Assembly: GCA_000739535.1 (NCBI GenBank)
Contig: DF820471.1
Coordinates: 136,903-200,902, forward strand
Reading direction: 5' to 3'
DNA from: Candidatus Vecturithrix granuli
Lineage (GTDB): Bacteria > Moduliflexota > Moduliflexia > Moduliflexales > Moduliflexaceae
Length of the DNA stretch: 64,000 nucleotides
This document shows, piece by piece, positions 8,458-16,734 of this stretch (within the stretch, counting starts at the first letter, position 1; each line of letters starts with the position of its first letter). The notes below the pieces were generated by a model that worked only from the letters and a program-made list of their open reading frames with translations, did no database searches and was not told where the DNA came from. Position numbers and translations under genes: made by a program.

Positions 8458-9486
8458 ATGAACGAGAAACGCGGATTTGTGCTTGGCGGAACCCTGATTG
8501 TAGATTGGGTGAAGATTGTGGATATGTACCCCCGCGAGGGAACTCTGGCGTACATTCTGTCATCCAGTCGGGGAATCGGAGGGTGTCCGACCAATAATTC
8601 GATTAATTTGAAAGTGCTCGATCCGGATCTGCCTGTCGCTGTGATCGGCTGCATCGGCGATGATGAGGACGGGCAGTATATTCTTGAGGAGTTGCGCTGC
8701 CGTGAGATTGATACTGCGTCCATTCGCGTATCGCAAACACACCCTACAGCCTATACCGATGTGATGACAGTGCAAGGCACAGGGCAGCGCACGTTTTTTC
8801 ATGATCGCGGCGCAAATTCTGAATGGAGCTTTGCAGATATTCCCTTTGAACGTTTTAAGGGGTATAAAATTGCGCAAATCGGCTATATTCTGCTGTTAGA
8901 TAGAATGGATGCCGAGGATGCGGAATATGGCACGGTGATGGCGAAAGCCTTTGCTCGTTTTCAGGAGATGGGCTTGAAAACGGCGGTTGATGTAGTCAGT
9001 GAAAATTCCGATCGCTTTGCACGTCTAGTGATTCCGGCCTTGAAATATGTGGATTATCTCATCCTGAACGAATTTGAAGCCGGCCAGACAGTAGGAATAG
9101 AATTACGCGATCCCATCGGCGTGTTGCAAGGGTGCCGGCTTCGGGAAACCGCGGAAAAGCTTTTATTGTCAGGAAATTCGGAATTGGTGGTGATTCACAT
9201 GCCCGAAGGCGGGTATGCCCTGACACGCTCCGGGGAAGAAGTCAAAGTTCCGTCTTACTTGCTCACAGAAAAAGAGATTCGAGGCACAGTTGGAGCCGGC
9301 GATGCCTTTTGTTCCGGGGTGTTATATGGATTAGAACAGAACTCTTCGCTGACTGACTGTTTACAGTTAGGTTCGATGCTTGCTGCCTGTAACTTGTTTT
9401 CTCCGACGGCCACGGGGGGTGCGCTTGCGCTTGAGAATGTCCGCGAGAAAATGCAGCATTATACGCAACGCTCATTAGTATTTTAA
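8458..9486 (+). CDS. PfkB-family carbohydrate kinase
   Basis: 342-residue ribokinase-fold sugar or nucleoside kinase. The N-terminal GGTLIVDWVKIVDMYP and GGCPTNNSINL stretches are the substrate side. The C-terminal PfkB signature GTVGAGDAFCSGVLYGL (about residues 278-294) contains the catalytic Asp in GAGD and the anion hole. GAGGAGGG precedes the ATG. It stands alone between a repeat array and a convergent gene. The substrate is unknown; the sugar permeases elsewhere in the window make a sugar reasonable. Confidence 0.9.
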   Translation: MNEKRGFVLGGTLIVDWVKIVDMYPREGTLAYILSSSRGIGGCPTNNSINLKVLDPDLPVAVIGCIGDDEDGQYILEELRCREIDTASIRVSQTHPTAYTDVMTVQGTGQRTFFHDRGANSEWSFADIPFERFKGYKIAQIGYILLLDRMDAEDAEYGTVMAKAFARFQEMGLKTAVDVVSENSDRFARLVIPALKYVDYLILNEFEAGQTVGIELRDPIGVLQGCRLRETAEKLLLSGNSELVVIHMPEGGYALTRSGEEVKVPSYLLTEKEIRGTVGAGDAFCSGVLYGLEQNSSLTDCLQLGSMLAACNLFSPTATGGALALENVREKMQHYTQRSLVF

Positions 9487-9524
9487 GGGATGCAACACAC
9501 CAGGTTTATTGAAAAGCCTGATAT

Positions 9525-10391
9525 TTATTGCTCTTTTCGCGGGTATGTATAAAACCCCTGGCCGGTTTTTTGGCCCCAATGCCCTTGCTCAACGAGTTGT
9601 TTCAGCAAGGGCGGCGGGGCATATTGCGGGTCATGGTATTCCTGGAAGAAGGCGTTCGCCAGGCGATAGATGTGGTCTAATCCGAGAAAATCCATGCGTG
9701 CAAAGGGCCCCATCGGCTGCCCGCTGCCTAATTCCATCGCTTTATCAATATCTTCTTTGGTCCCTACTCCTGTTTCAAAAATGCGGATCGCATTCAACAG
9801 ATAGCCAAGCATCAAGCGCGTCACAATGAAACCAGGTAAATCCGCTACAATAATCGGTTCTTTTTTCAAGGAACGAATAAAATCACAAGTTAATCCCAGC
9901 ACCGAAGGCAGCACTTTTTCTGTTTTGACGACTTCAACCAATTTCATGATATGAACCGGAGGGAGAAAATGTACTCCCAGAATTCGTTCAGGATGCTGAG
10001 CCGTCGCCGCAATTTGCGCAATAGAAAGCGCAATCGAATGAGTTGCCAAAATCACAGGAGGGGGATAGAGCTGATCTAAGATGTTAAACATCTCGATTTT
10101 TTTCTCAAGATTTTCCGGAATCGCTTCAATGATCATCTCGCACCCATTGAGATCGTGAATAGTAAGAGAACCTCGGATACGAGAAGCGACCGCGCGGACT
10201 TCCTCATCATTCAAAGCGCCGCGGATAGCCTGGCGCTTAAAAAATTGAAGACTTTCAGTAAAGGAACGATCAAGCGCGGCCTGAGTTATTTCACAAATAT
10301 GAACTTCATAGCCTGCAAGGGCAGCCGCTCGAGCAATTCCGCCGCCAATATGTCCGCAGCCGACAAGACCTACGCGATGAAAATGAAGCAT
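9525..10391 (-). CDS. 3-hydroxyacyl-CoA dehydrogenase
   Basis: 288 residues, the size of stand-alone 3-hydroxybutyryl-CoA dehydrogenases. The N-terminal NAD fold is clear (VGCGHIGGGIARAAALAGYEV, with a second Gly-rich turn). THSIALSIAQIAA and GVHFLPPVHIMKLVEVV match the family, where the His is catalytic (HFxxP). The C-terminal domain ends GQKTGQGFYTYP. It oxidises 3-hydroxyacyl-CoA with NAD in beta-oxidation or the butyrate route. It is downstream of the ferredoxin oxidoreductase genes and may be part of the same acyl-CoA metabolism. I see no convincing ribosome site. Confidence 0.9.
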   Translation of the reverse strand: MLHFHRVGLVGCGHIGGGIARAAALAGYEVHICEITQAALDRSFTESLQFFKRQAIRGALNDEEVRAVASRIRGSLTIHDLNGCEMIIEAIPENLEKKIEMFNILDQLYPPPVILATHSIALSIAQIAATAQHPERILGVHFLPPVHIMKLVEVVKTEKVLPSVLGLTCDFIRSLKKEPIIVADLPGFIVTRLMLGYLLNAIRIFETGVGTKEDIDKAMELGSGQPMGPFARMDFLGLDHIYRLANAFFQEYHDPQYAPPPLLKQLVEQGHWGQKTGQGFYTYPRKEQ

Positions 10392-10475
10392 AATAAAAAA
10401 AGAAACCGGAGGAACAGGCGGTTATGCGTTAAATCTATGCTACGATAAGCCAGCCTCGGGTTTGAACAAGAGACT

Positions 10476-10925
10476 CTACATGAGCAATTGAATCTGATTG
10501 CGCCCATGAATAATGCCTAACTGTTCATCAACGTCAACGAGTTTCAATTTGTGCTGATGGCATCCCACTTTCAAACATCCTTCCAGCACCCCGCCTTTCG
10601 GAAGATAGAATTGAAATAATGGCGAAAAACACCAATCACAGACTCGTTCGCCTGGAATTTGCATATCTACTCCACAGGTTGGGCAGAACATTTTCACGAC
10701 AACCCCTTCCGGAATATCCACATCAAAAATATTATGGAAACTTCCATAGACCGGATCAAGATGAACGATCCCTTTGGCGTCGCCATATTGCAAAATAATT
10801 TTAATTGAGGGAAAGCCATTTATGGGCACGCTCGGATCCATGAGACTATGCCCGTTCAGACAACTGGCATGTTTCACATGGAGGGCCTGAGTTGGAACTT
10901 CGAGAATAATTCTTTCTGTTTGCAT
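10476..10925 (-). CDS. Zinc-ribbon protein of unknown function
   Basis: 149 residues. Two CxxC pairs (CPTC and CDWC, about residues 80-98) form a probable zinc ribbon, and extra Cys/His residues occur at SCLNGH near 22 and GCHQHK near 125. I do not recognise a named family. It lies between the gamma subunit of the 2-oxoacid:ferredoxin oxidoreductase and the hydroxyacyl-CoA dehydrogenase on the same strand, so a link with this metabolism is possible but only inferred. Confidence 0.7.
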   Translation of the reverse strand: MQTERIILEVPTQALHVKHASCLNGHSLMDPSVPINGFPSIKIILQYGDAKGIVHLDPVYGSFHNIFDVDIPEGVVVKMFCPTCGVDMQIPGERVCDWCFSPLFQFYLPKGGVLEGCLKVGCHQHKLKLVDVDEQLGIIHGRNQIQLLM

Positions 10926-11069
10926 ACCGTTTCAGATATGGCAGTCTCCCCGTTTGCGACGGAGAGACACCATCTTAAAAGAAGAAATTCGCGTGGCGCG
11001 CGATTTTTGTCCACGAAAATCCAGATTTTTTCAATAACCTGGGTTATATACATACACGATGATCAGGCA

Positions 11070-11621
11070 CTAGGCTGCATTCGCAAACTTCATACCTTCT
11101 TCAAGGGCTTTAACGTTTATGTCAAGTAAATGTCGTTTACTTTTTCCCAAAACGTCTTCAATCGCCTCAAGCACGGTTTCTTTTTTGACGACCTGCGAGA
11201 GAGCGATATACGCTCCGAGCATGACGACATTGGCTACTTTTAAACTACCCTGGGCATTAGCAATTGCATTGACAGGAATTTCGAGGACCTGGACATCGCT
11301 GCGTTTTGATGTTCGATTGATCAGGGAACTATTGATTAAAAGGCGTCCTCCGACTTTGGTGCTTGGTTCAAATTTATCTAACGACGGAAGATTCATGGCA
11401 ATCACACACGTGGCCTCTGTCACCACCGGCGCGCCGATAATACTTTCAGACAGAATCACGTTGCAATTGGCTGTGCCTCCCCGCATTTCAGGTCCATACG
11501 AAGGCAGCCAGGAGACGTTCAAATTTTCCATCATCCCGGAGTGGGCCAGAAGCTTACCAATCATCATGACGCCCTGCCCTCCAAAGCCAGCCACAATAAT
11601 GCGTTCATCAATCATGATCAT
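11070..11621 (-). CDS. 2-oxoacid:ferredoxin oxidoreductase, gamma subunit
   Basis: 183 residues, the pyruvate/ketoisovalerate oxidoreductase catalytic (gamma) domain. GFGGQGVMMIGKLLAHSG at the N-terminus and GPEMRGGTANCNVILS (about residues 42-57) are family signatures. It works with the alpha and TPP subunits and ferredoxin to convert a 2-oxoacid plus CoA to acyl-CoA, CO2 and reduced ferredoxin. Its ATG overlaps the stop of the TPP subunit by four bases. A second in-frame ATG at 11615 is better spaced from AAGGAGG and may be the true start. Confidence 0.92.
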   Translation of the reverse strand: MIMIDERIIVAGFGGQGVMMIGKLLAHSGMMENLNVSWLPSYGPEMRGGTANCNVILSESIIGAPVVTEATCVIAMNLPSLDKFEPSTKVGGRLLINSSLINRTSKRSDVQVLEIPVNAIANAQGSLKVANVVMLGAYIALSQVVKKETVLEAIEDVLGKSKRHLLDINVKALEEGMKFANAA

Positions 11622-12370
11622 GCCCCTCCTTCAATATCCTTGTACACCCCCAGCGGGTACACAGGAATCATATTATGTTCAAGCCAGTTTAAGGCTTCGA
11701 CCGGCGATAACCCCCAGTTCGTCGGACAGGTGGACAAGACTTCGATCATACTGAAGCCCTTCTTTTCAATTTGCATTTGAAAGGCTTTTTTAATTGAGCG
11801 TTTCGCAGCATTAATTCGGGCGATTTTATGCACCGCCACCCTGGCAATGTACGCCGTCCCTTGTAAGGTTGCCAACATCTCGCTGATCCGAATCGGATGC
11901 CCCTGCCCCTCGACTTTTCGCCCATAAGGAGAGGTCGTGGTATGTTGACCGATCAGGGTCGTCGGTGCCATCTGTCCGCCGGTCATGCCATAAATCGCAT
12001 TATTGACGAAAATAACGGTAATATTCTCACCGCGCATGGCGGCATGGACAATTTCCGCCGCGCCGATCGACGCCAGATCTCCATCGCCTTGATAGGTGAA
12101 CACCACGCGGTCCGGAAGGACACGTTTTACTCCGGTCGCCAGTGCAGGGGCGCGTCCATGCGCCGCTTCCTGAGCGTCGCAGTTAAAATATTCGTAGGCT
12201 AACACAGCACACCCAACCGGGGCAATGACGATTGCTTTTTGTAAGACATCGAGTTCGACCAGGGTTTCAGCGACGAGTTTATGGATAATGCCGTGCGTGC
12301 AACCCGGGCAATAGTGGAGTTCCTTGCCGGTTAAGCCCGCTGATTTTTGATATACAATTTTTTCTGCCAT
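11618..12370 (-). CDS. 2-oxoacid:ferredoxin oxidoreductase, TPP (beta) subunit
   Basis: 250 residues, carrying the thiamine diphosphate site. YCPGCTHGIIHKLVAE at the start and YQGDGDLASIGAAEI with NNAIYGMTGGQMAPTT (TPP/Mg motif GDGD and following Asn) are clear. The family decarboxylates the 2-oxoacid and passes electrons to ferredoxin. AGGAGGG precedes the ATG. It is four bases from the end of the alpha subunit gene. Substrate (2-oxoisovalerate, 2-oxoglutarate or other) cannot be settled by reading; the alpha subunit resembles the VorB type. Confidence 0.93.
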   Translation of the reverse strand: MAEKIVYQKSAGLTGKELHYCPGCTHGIIHKLVAETLVELDVLQKAIVIAPVGCAVLAYEYFNCDAQEAAHGRAPALATGVKRVLPDRVVFTYQGDGDLASIGAAEIVHAAMRGENITVIFVNNAIYGMTGGQMAPTTLIGQHTTTSPYGRKVEGQGHPIRISEMLATLQGTAYIARVAVHKIARINAAKRSIKKAFQMQIEKKGFSMIEVLSTCPTNWGLSPVEALNWLEHNMIPVYPLGVYKDIEGGA

Positions 12371-12374
12371 GAGA

Positions 12375-13439
12375 TTAACCCTCCTGTAGGATCGCTTGTA
12401 TTTTTTTGACGATCTCTTCCGGCATGGGGATCATGCCGCCGGTACGGCCATAGAAATAGACCGGCTTTCTGCCGGCAGCAGCAATTTTGACATCATCAAC
12501 CATTTGTCCCATGCTCATTTCCACGGATAAGAAGGCTTTTGCCCGATCAACGACCTCATCAAAAACATGATAAGGGAAAGGATACAGAGAAATAGGGCGA
12601 ATCAGACCAGCGTGAATTCCTATGCGTTCGCATTGTTCGATGGCTGTTCGCACAATGCGGGCCGTGGTGCCATACGCCACCATGATGATATCGGCATTCT
12701 CGCAATTATACAGTTCATATCGCACTTCCTGTTTCTCCATTTCAGCGTATTTCCGGTAAATTTTCAGGACGTGTTGTTCTAATTCCGTAGGATCTAAAAA
12801 AAGTGAGTTGATGATGCGCCGGCGGCCGCCGCTATCAATTGTTCCGGTTGACGCCCAATCTTTGGGAGGAAGATTTTGATAGGGTGTATAGGGTTTAATT
12901 TCGACTGGTTCCATAATCTGTCCAATCATGCCATCAGCAAGTATCATCACCGGATTGCGATATTTATCCGCCAGATCAAAGGCTTCCTCCACAAGCTCGA
13001 CGGTTTCTTGCAGGCTGGACGGGGCTAACACCAGTAAATGATAATCGCCGTGTCCGCCGCCTTTGGTGGCCTGAAAATAATCGGATTGGGCCGGCTGAAT
13101 GCCGCCGAGTCCCGGACCGCCGCGCACAACATTGATGATGACACACGGTAACTCCGCTCCGGCAATATAAGAAATCCCCTCCTGTTTCAAGCTAATTCCG
13201 GGACTTGAGGAGGAGGTCATGACTCGCGCCCCGGCCCCGGCAGCGCCATAAACCATGTTAATCGCTGCGACTTCTGATTCGGCCTGTAGATAGGTACCAC
13301 CGACTTTTGGAAGTTCCCTGGACATATACTCCGGCAGTTCATTTTGAGGGGTAATCGGATAGCCGAAGAAAAATCGGCACCCGGCGTTAATTGCCGCAGC
13401 GCCTATTGCTTCATTTCCTTTCATCAGGACTTTTGCCAT
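12375..13439 (-). CDS. 2-oxoacid:ferredoxin oxidoreductase, alpha subunit (VorB-like)
   Basis: 354 residues, the length of subunits annotated VorB (3-methyl-2-oxobutanoate type). MAKVLMKGNEAIGAAAINAG, FFGYPITPQNELPEY, LQAESEVAAINMVYGAAGAG and TSSSSPGISLKQEGISY are typical of this subunit. The C-terminal part (VEMSMGQMVDDVKIAA) is the usual transketolase C-terminal-like domain. GAGGGAAGAG precedes the ATG. The order ferredoxin-alpha-beta-gamma is the one common in bacterial VOR/KOR operons. In an anaerobe it would serve branched-chain acyl or succinyl-CoA formation. Confidence 0.92.
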   Translation of the reverse strand: MAKVLMKGNEAIGAAAINAGCRFFFGYPITPQNELPEYMSRELPKVGGTYLQAESEVAAINMVYGAAGAGARVMTSSSSPGISLKQEGISYIAGAELPCVIINVVRGGPGLGGIQPAQSDYFQATKGGGHGDYHLLVLAPSSLQETVELVEEAFDLADKYRNPVMILADGMIGQIMEPVEIKPYTPYQNLPPKDWASTGTIDSGGRRRIINSLFLDPTELEQHVLKIYRKYAEMEKQEVRYELYNCENADIIMVAYGTTARIVRTAIEQCERIGIHAGLIRPISLYPFPYHVFDEVVDRAKAFLSVEMSMGQMVDDVKIAAAGRKPVYFYGRTGGMIPMPEEIVKKIQAILQEG

Positions 13440-13449
13440 AACTCTTCCC

Positions 13450-13656
13450 TCACTTTTTCACCGTAATGACTGAATCCGGACAAATTTTGGCGCAATTTGC
13501 ACATCCGATGCATTCAGCCATATTATTGACAATTGCGGGATAATAGCCTTTGATATTGACGCGTGTCGTATCAAGTTTGATAATTTTCTTTGGACACACG
13601 GTAACACATAATCCACATCCTTTACAGATGTTTTCATTGAAAATCGTTTCTGGCAT
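13450..13656 (-). CDS. 2[4Fe-4S] ferredoxin, delta subunit
   Basis: 68 residues with two CxxCxxCxxxCP clusters (CKGCGLCVTVCP at 11-22 and CIGCANCAKICP at 49-60). It is the electron acceptor or delta subunit of the oxidoreductase encoded just downstream. The ATG at 13656 has AAGGAGGAAGAAGG before it. The frame remains open for 48 more codons upstream, but those bases belong to an inverted-repeat unit (13671-13785), so the longer form is rejected. Confidence 0.92.
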   Translation of the reverse strand: MPETIFNENICKGCGLCVTVCPKKIIKLDTTRVNIKGYYPAIVNNMAECIGCANCAKICPDSVITVKK

Positions 13657-13670
13657 ACCTTCTTCCTCCT

Positions 13671-13785
13671 TTGAAAATGCACCGCGAAACTCCAGTTTCG
13701 CGGTTGTCAAAAATGCGCGAAACTGGAGTTTCGCGGTACATCGTATTTTCATGGCGTCGGGTGAGCGTCTGCTCATGACATCTCC
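13671..13785. repeat. Palindromic unit, reverse copy
   Basis: One unit of the family seen at 7934-8283, here in the other orientation. Palindrome arms are 13681-13702 and 13716-13737 (core CGCGAAACTCCAGTTTCGCG), followed by the GACGCCATGAAAAT/GAGCGTCTGCTCATGACATCTCC header read backwards. It lies inside an operon, between the P-loop ATPase gene and the ferredoxin gene. Confidence 0.85.
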
Positions 13786-13799
13786 CATGTAAATTATCA

Positions 13800-13829
13800 A
13801 TTCACAATGAGCAATTGCTCATTGTGAAT
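13800..13829. repeat. Perfect 30-base palindrome
   Basis: ATTCACAATGAGCAA followed directly by its complement, with no loop. It lies just downstream of the P-loop ATPase gene (minus strand). There is no T run, so it may be a repeat or a protein site rather than a terminator. Confidence 0.75.
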
Positions 13830-13844
13830 CGTGATTGAAGTCAC

Positions 13845-14525
13845 TCACATCCCATACGGGGGTTTAATATATTGTTCCATCAGCAGCACGTCATTGGCAA
13901 TCCGCCCCTCCAGGTCTTTCGCCAGATTTTTCATCGCTGCCGTCAAAACAAGCGGAACGCCAGTCTCTCTCGCCGCCTGCTCTAATAACTCTTGTCCGGC
14001 GCAAATGTCCTCTACTGAGGTTTCATGCAGCAAATGCGTATTGTGGATCAGGCCGGTGAAAGCGAGACGCGACGCTGCGCCAATGCTGGTCAGGTACTCC
14101 AGAATGCCGTGATAATCCCTGGTGAATGGTCGTTTGGTATTCACAACACAATAGACATGCAGAGGCTTCCCTCGCAGGTGGCCGCACAGGCTGCCTAAAA
14201 TTCTGGCTCCGGCGGAATCGCCGCCGACATCGAGCACAAGCGTATAATCTTCTCGATGCAGCATTTGATACACCTCTTTGGGAAGAACGGGAAGAGCGGC
14301 TGTCGTCGTATGAATTGAAGGCGCTGCGACCTGGATGCCCTGGGATTCCAGGATGTTGCGAGCCTCCCTGGCGGCAAAATATGGGTTGATCACGTCAATA
14401 TCAACCAGAGCAACCGCCGCAGAAGAGTTGGCGTGTTTTGCGCGGGCTGCCAGGCGGAGCGCGAAGTTGACCGCAATTTCTGTTTTCCCGCTGCCGAGAT
14501 GTCCGGTAATAATGTGAATGTCCAT
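13845..14525 (-). CDS. P-loop ATPase, MinD/NifH-like, unknown role
   Basis: 226 residues. An early P-loop GHLGSGKTE (8-16) is followed by an Asp-rich second strand (VALVDIDVINPYFAAREAR) and a Walker B-like LVLDVGGDSAGARILG, as in the SIMIBI (MinD/ParA/NifH) class. There is no signal peptide or membrane segment. Genes like this occur next to 2-oxoacid:ferredoxin oxidoreductase operons in various anaerobes, as here, but the role is not known. AAGGAGG precedes the ATG. It is first in the operon, separated from ferredoxin by two palindromes. Confidence 0.8.
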   Translation of the reverse strand: MDIHIITGHLGSGKTEIAVNFALRLAARAKHANSSAAVALVDIDVINPYFAAREARNILESQGIQVAAPSIHTTTAALPVLPKEVYQMLHREDYTLVLDVGGDSAGARILGSLCGHLRGKPLHVYCVVNTKRPFTRDYHGILEYLTSIGAASRLAFTGLIHNTHLLHETSVEDICAGQELLEQAARETGVPLVLTAAMKNLAKDLEGRIANDVLLMEQYIKPPYGM

Positions 14526-14958
14526 CTTTCTGTTTCCTCCTTCATTATATTTCTTTTACAAGCATGATGAACGTCGTTGATTTAGTCAACATACTTTTAC
14601 AAATTTTTGCAAGATTTCTTTCTTTTCCCTGCGTATGAAAGGAGAATATGGAATTACATGATGTAAGGATAATTCTTCTTAAACACATTATTTTTTCTTG
14701 ACAAACCTGCTGAATTATTAAGGCATAAACGCCGGGATGCGAGAAAATTCTTGACAAACTCAATTTTGATAGATAGAGGTTTCTCCGTTCTTTTCGAATG
14801 TTGACGAATGACAGTGCGTATTCCTAACTAAAGGGGGTGATGTCCTTTCTTTCATAAACAGAAGAACCGCTATAATGGTATTTTTATGTTGTTGATGTTC
14901 TGAAACCCGGGCAATGAAATTTACCATTGCCTCGTATTAACCTAAGGAGGATTTTTTT
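14526..14958 (+). promoter_or_regulatory. Control region of the CUT1 ABC operon
   Basis: A 433-base non-coding gap between divergent genes. A perfect TATAAT lies at 14871-14876, but no good -35 box is spaced from it, so an activator may be needed. Two TTGACA words (14698-14703, 14751-14756) lie further upstream without well-spaced -10 boxes. TAAGGAGG at 14943-14950 is a strong ribosome site for the binding-protein gene. No RNA gene or riboswitch is recognised. Confidence 0.4.
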
Positions 14959-16581
14959 ATGAAACGTGTGTGTTCATTATTGACAATGATAGTGTTTAGT
15001 CTGTTTTTATTGAGTAGTGTTGTATCGGCTGACGTGACGGTCACTTCAGCAAGCGGTGATGTGATTACCTTTACTGATGAAGAGATCGGATCAATTGCTG
15101 CTGGCGGCGAAAAGCCGTTTGCAGGCAAGGAAGTTACCATTACGGTGAACACGGGCGGCCCCAAAGGCGGAATTTCTGGCCCATTATTTGAGTGGCGCGA
15201 CGCCTGGCAAGAATTGACAGGTGCAAAACTCAACATCGTTGAGATTCCGATTGCCGAACAATTCCAGAAGGTCATGATCGATCTTCAGACCGGGGCTGGC
15301 ACGTATGACGCTTGTATGCCTGCGGCCTCCTGGTACGGCGATTTAGTGACCGGCGGTTTTGCCTTCTCGCCTGATAAATTCTATGATGATCCGCGTTTTC
15401 CGAAATGGCATCGCGAATATTTGCCGCCGTCGTTGGTGAACCTGCATACCTGGCAGGGCACATGGTACGGCGTGCCGAACGATAGCGATGGTCAGGTGCT
15501 TTATTTCCGTAAAGATGTGTTGACTGACCCGGAATGGCAAGCCGCTTTTAAAGCCGAATTGGGCTACGATTTGCCGGTTCCGCCGAAAACCTGGGATCAG
15601 GTGTATGACATTGCCAATTTCTTCAACAACAAAGACTGGGATCGGGATGGCGAAGTGGAAAAAGATTCCGGGATCGCTCTGCACTTTCAGGTGCACAACC
15701 AGGGCATGTATCACTTTGTGTCGCTCTCCGCAGCTTTCACCGTGTTACCGGGCGAAAAAGTGGATAAGTGCCATAATGTTTACTGGTTTGATCCGGAAGA
15801 TATGACGCCGTTAGTGAATGAACCTGGCCATGTGAAGGCTCTGGAATTCTTGATGAAGCTGGCGAAAACCGGACCGGAAGCGCAAATCGCCTGGGATCTT
15901 GGCACCGCCTGGGATTACTTCTTACGTGGTGATGCGGTATTCACCTATTCCTGGGGTGATGTTGGCTCATTGGTGCAGGATGAAAGCCGTTCCAAAATTA
16001 AAGGCAAAATGGGCGCGGCCGTGCTGCCTGGCTCTTATGAAGTGTATGACCGCTGCAAAGGTGAATTTGTGAAAATGGATGAACCGAATGTGATCGGAAA
16101 CACCACTGGCGGTTCCTGGCACGGCGTGATCCTGAATAGCGCTGTTGATAAGGGCGTTGAAGAAGTGATTTATCATCTGTTGGCCTTCCATGCTACCCCG
16201 AAAATCAGTATGTGGAATGTGACGCGTGGCTGGACCGGAGTTGACCCGGGCTGGAAACTTCATTTCCTGAAAGAACAAGGTGGTATGTCCACAGTTGAGG
16301 ATTTTGTGGCGCAAGGTTGGAATGCCAATGACGTGACCGATTACACCCAGGCCTACCATGACAACTTCTTTGCCGAAACAATGCAGGGCTACATTCGTAT
16401 TCCTGGCGGTGAAGAATTCTGGTACAAACTTGACGAACACCTTTCCGAAGCGATGTCTGGCCAGATCGGCGCTAAAGAAGCCCTGGATCGGGCTGCTCAG
16501 GATTGGAACGACATCAACGAACGGCTTGGCAAAGAAGAACAGTTGAAGTACTATCAGGAATCGATCGGCTACCAGCCGTAG
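14959..16581 (+). CDS. ABC sugar-binding protein (family 1)
   Basis: 540-residue periplasmic solute-binding protein of the CUT1 (carbohydrate) class, somewhat larger than average. Residues 1-24 are a Sec signal peptide ending VVSADV. The mature protein has the two-lobed binding-protein pattern: KEVTITVNTGGP, MPAASWYGDLVTGGF, GVPNDSDGQVLYFRKDVL and a Trp-rich sugar-binding body. TAAGGAGG precedes the ATG. Two permeases and an ATPase follow. A hairpin between this gene and the permeases would give more binding protein than permease, which is usual. The sugar is not predictable. Confidence 0.92.
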   Translation: MKRVCSLLTMIVFSLFLLSSVVSADVTVTSASGDVITFTDEEIGSIAAGGEKPFAGKEVTITVNTGGPKGGISGPLFEWRDAWQELTGAKLNIVEIPIAEQFQKVMIDLQTGAGTYDACMPAASWYGDLVTGGFAFSPDKFYDDPRFPKWHREYLPPSLVNLHTWQGTWYGVPNDSDGQVLYFRKDVLTDPEWQAAFKAELGYDLPVPPKTWDQVYDIANFFNNKDWDRDGEVEKDSGIALHFQVHNQGMYHFVSLSAAFTVLPGEKVDKCHNVYWFDPEDMTPLVNEPGHVKALEFLMKLAKTGPEAQIAWDLGTAWDYFLRGDAVFTYSWGDVGSLVQDESRSKIKGKMGAAVLPGSYEVYDRCKGEFVKMDEPNVIGNTTGGSWHGVILNSAVDKGVEEVIYHLLAFHATPKISMWNVTRGWTGVDPGWKLHFLKEQGGMSTVEDFVAQGWNANDVTDYTQAYHDNFFAETMQGYIRIPGGEEFWYKLDEHLSEAMSGQIGAKEALDRAAQDWNDINERLGKEEQLKYYQESIGYQP

Positions 16582-16599
16582 TGACTGATGCAGCACATC

Positions 16600-16629
16600 G
16601 AAACCAGGTTTTGCAAAAAACCTGGTTTC
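16600..16629 (+). terminator. Intra-operon hairpin after binding protein
   Basis: 13-base arms (16600-16612, 16617-16629), core AAACCAGG, followed by TTCTTCTCTTCT. It lies between the binding-protein gene and the permease gene and probably causes partial termination. Member of the dispersed hairpin family. Confidence 0.65.
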
Positions 16630-16734
16630 TTCTCTTCTATAAATCCAATTATCTTATGAACATGTGTTCGAAGAACAATATGAAGAATTCACAAGTCAAT
16701 AATTAATTGATGTGATCGTGTTTGGTGATATGAA

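Noticed and set aside
13657..13800. Longer ferredoxin with 48 extra residues
   Set aside because: The extension is encoded by a palindromic repeat unit; the ATG at 13656 has a strong ribosome site and yields a standard ferredoxin.
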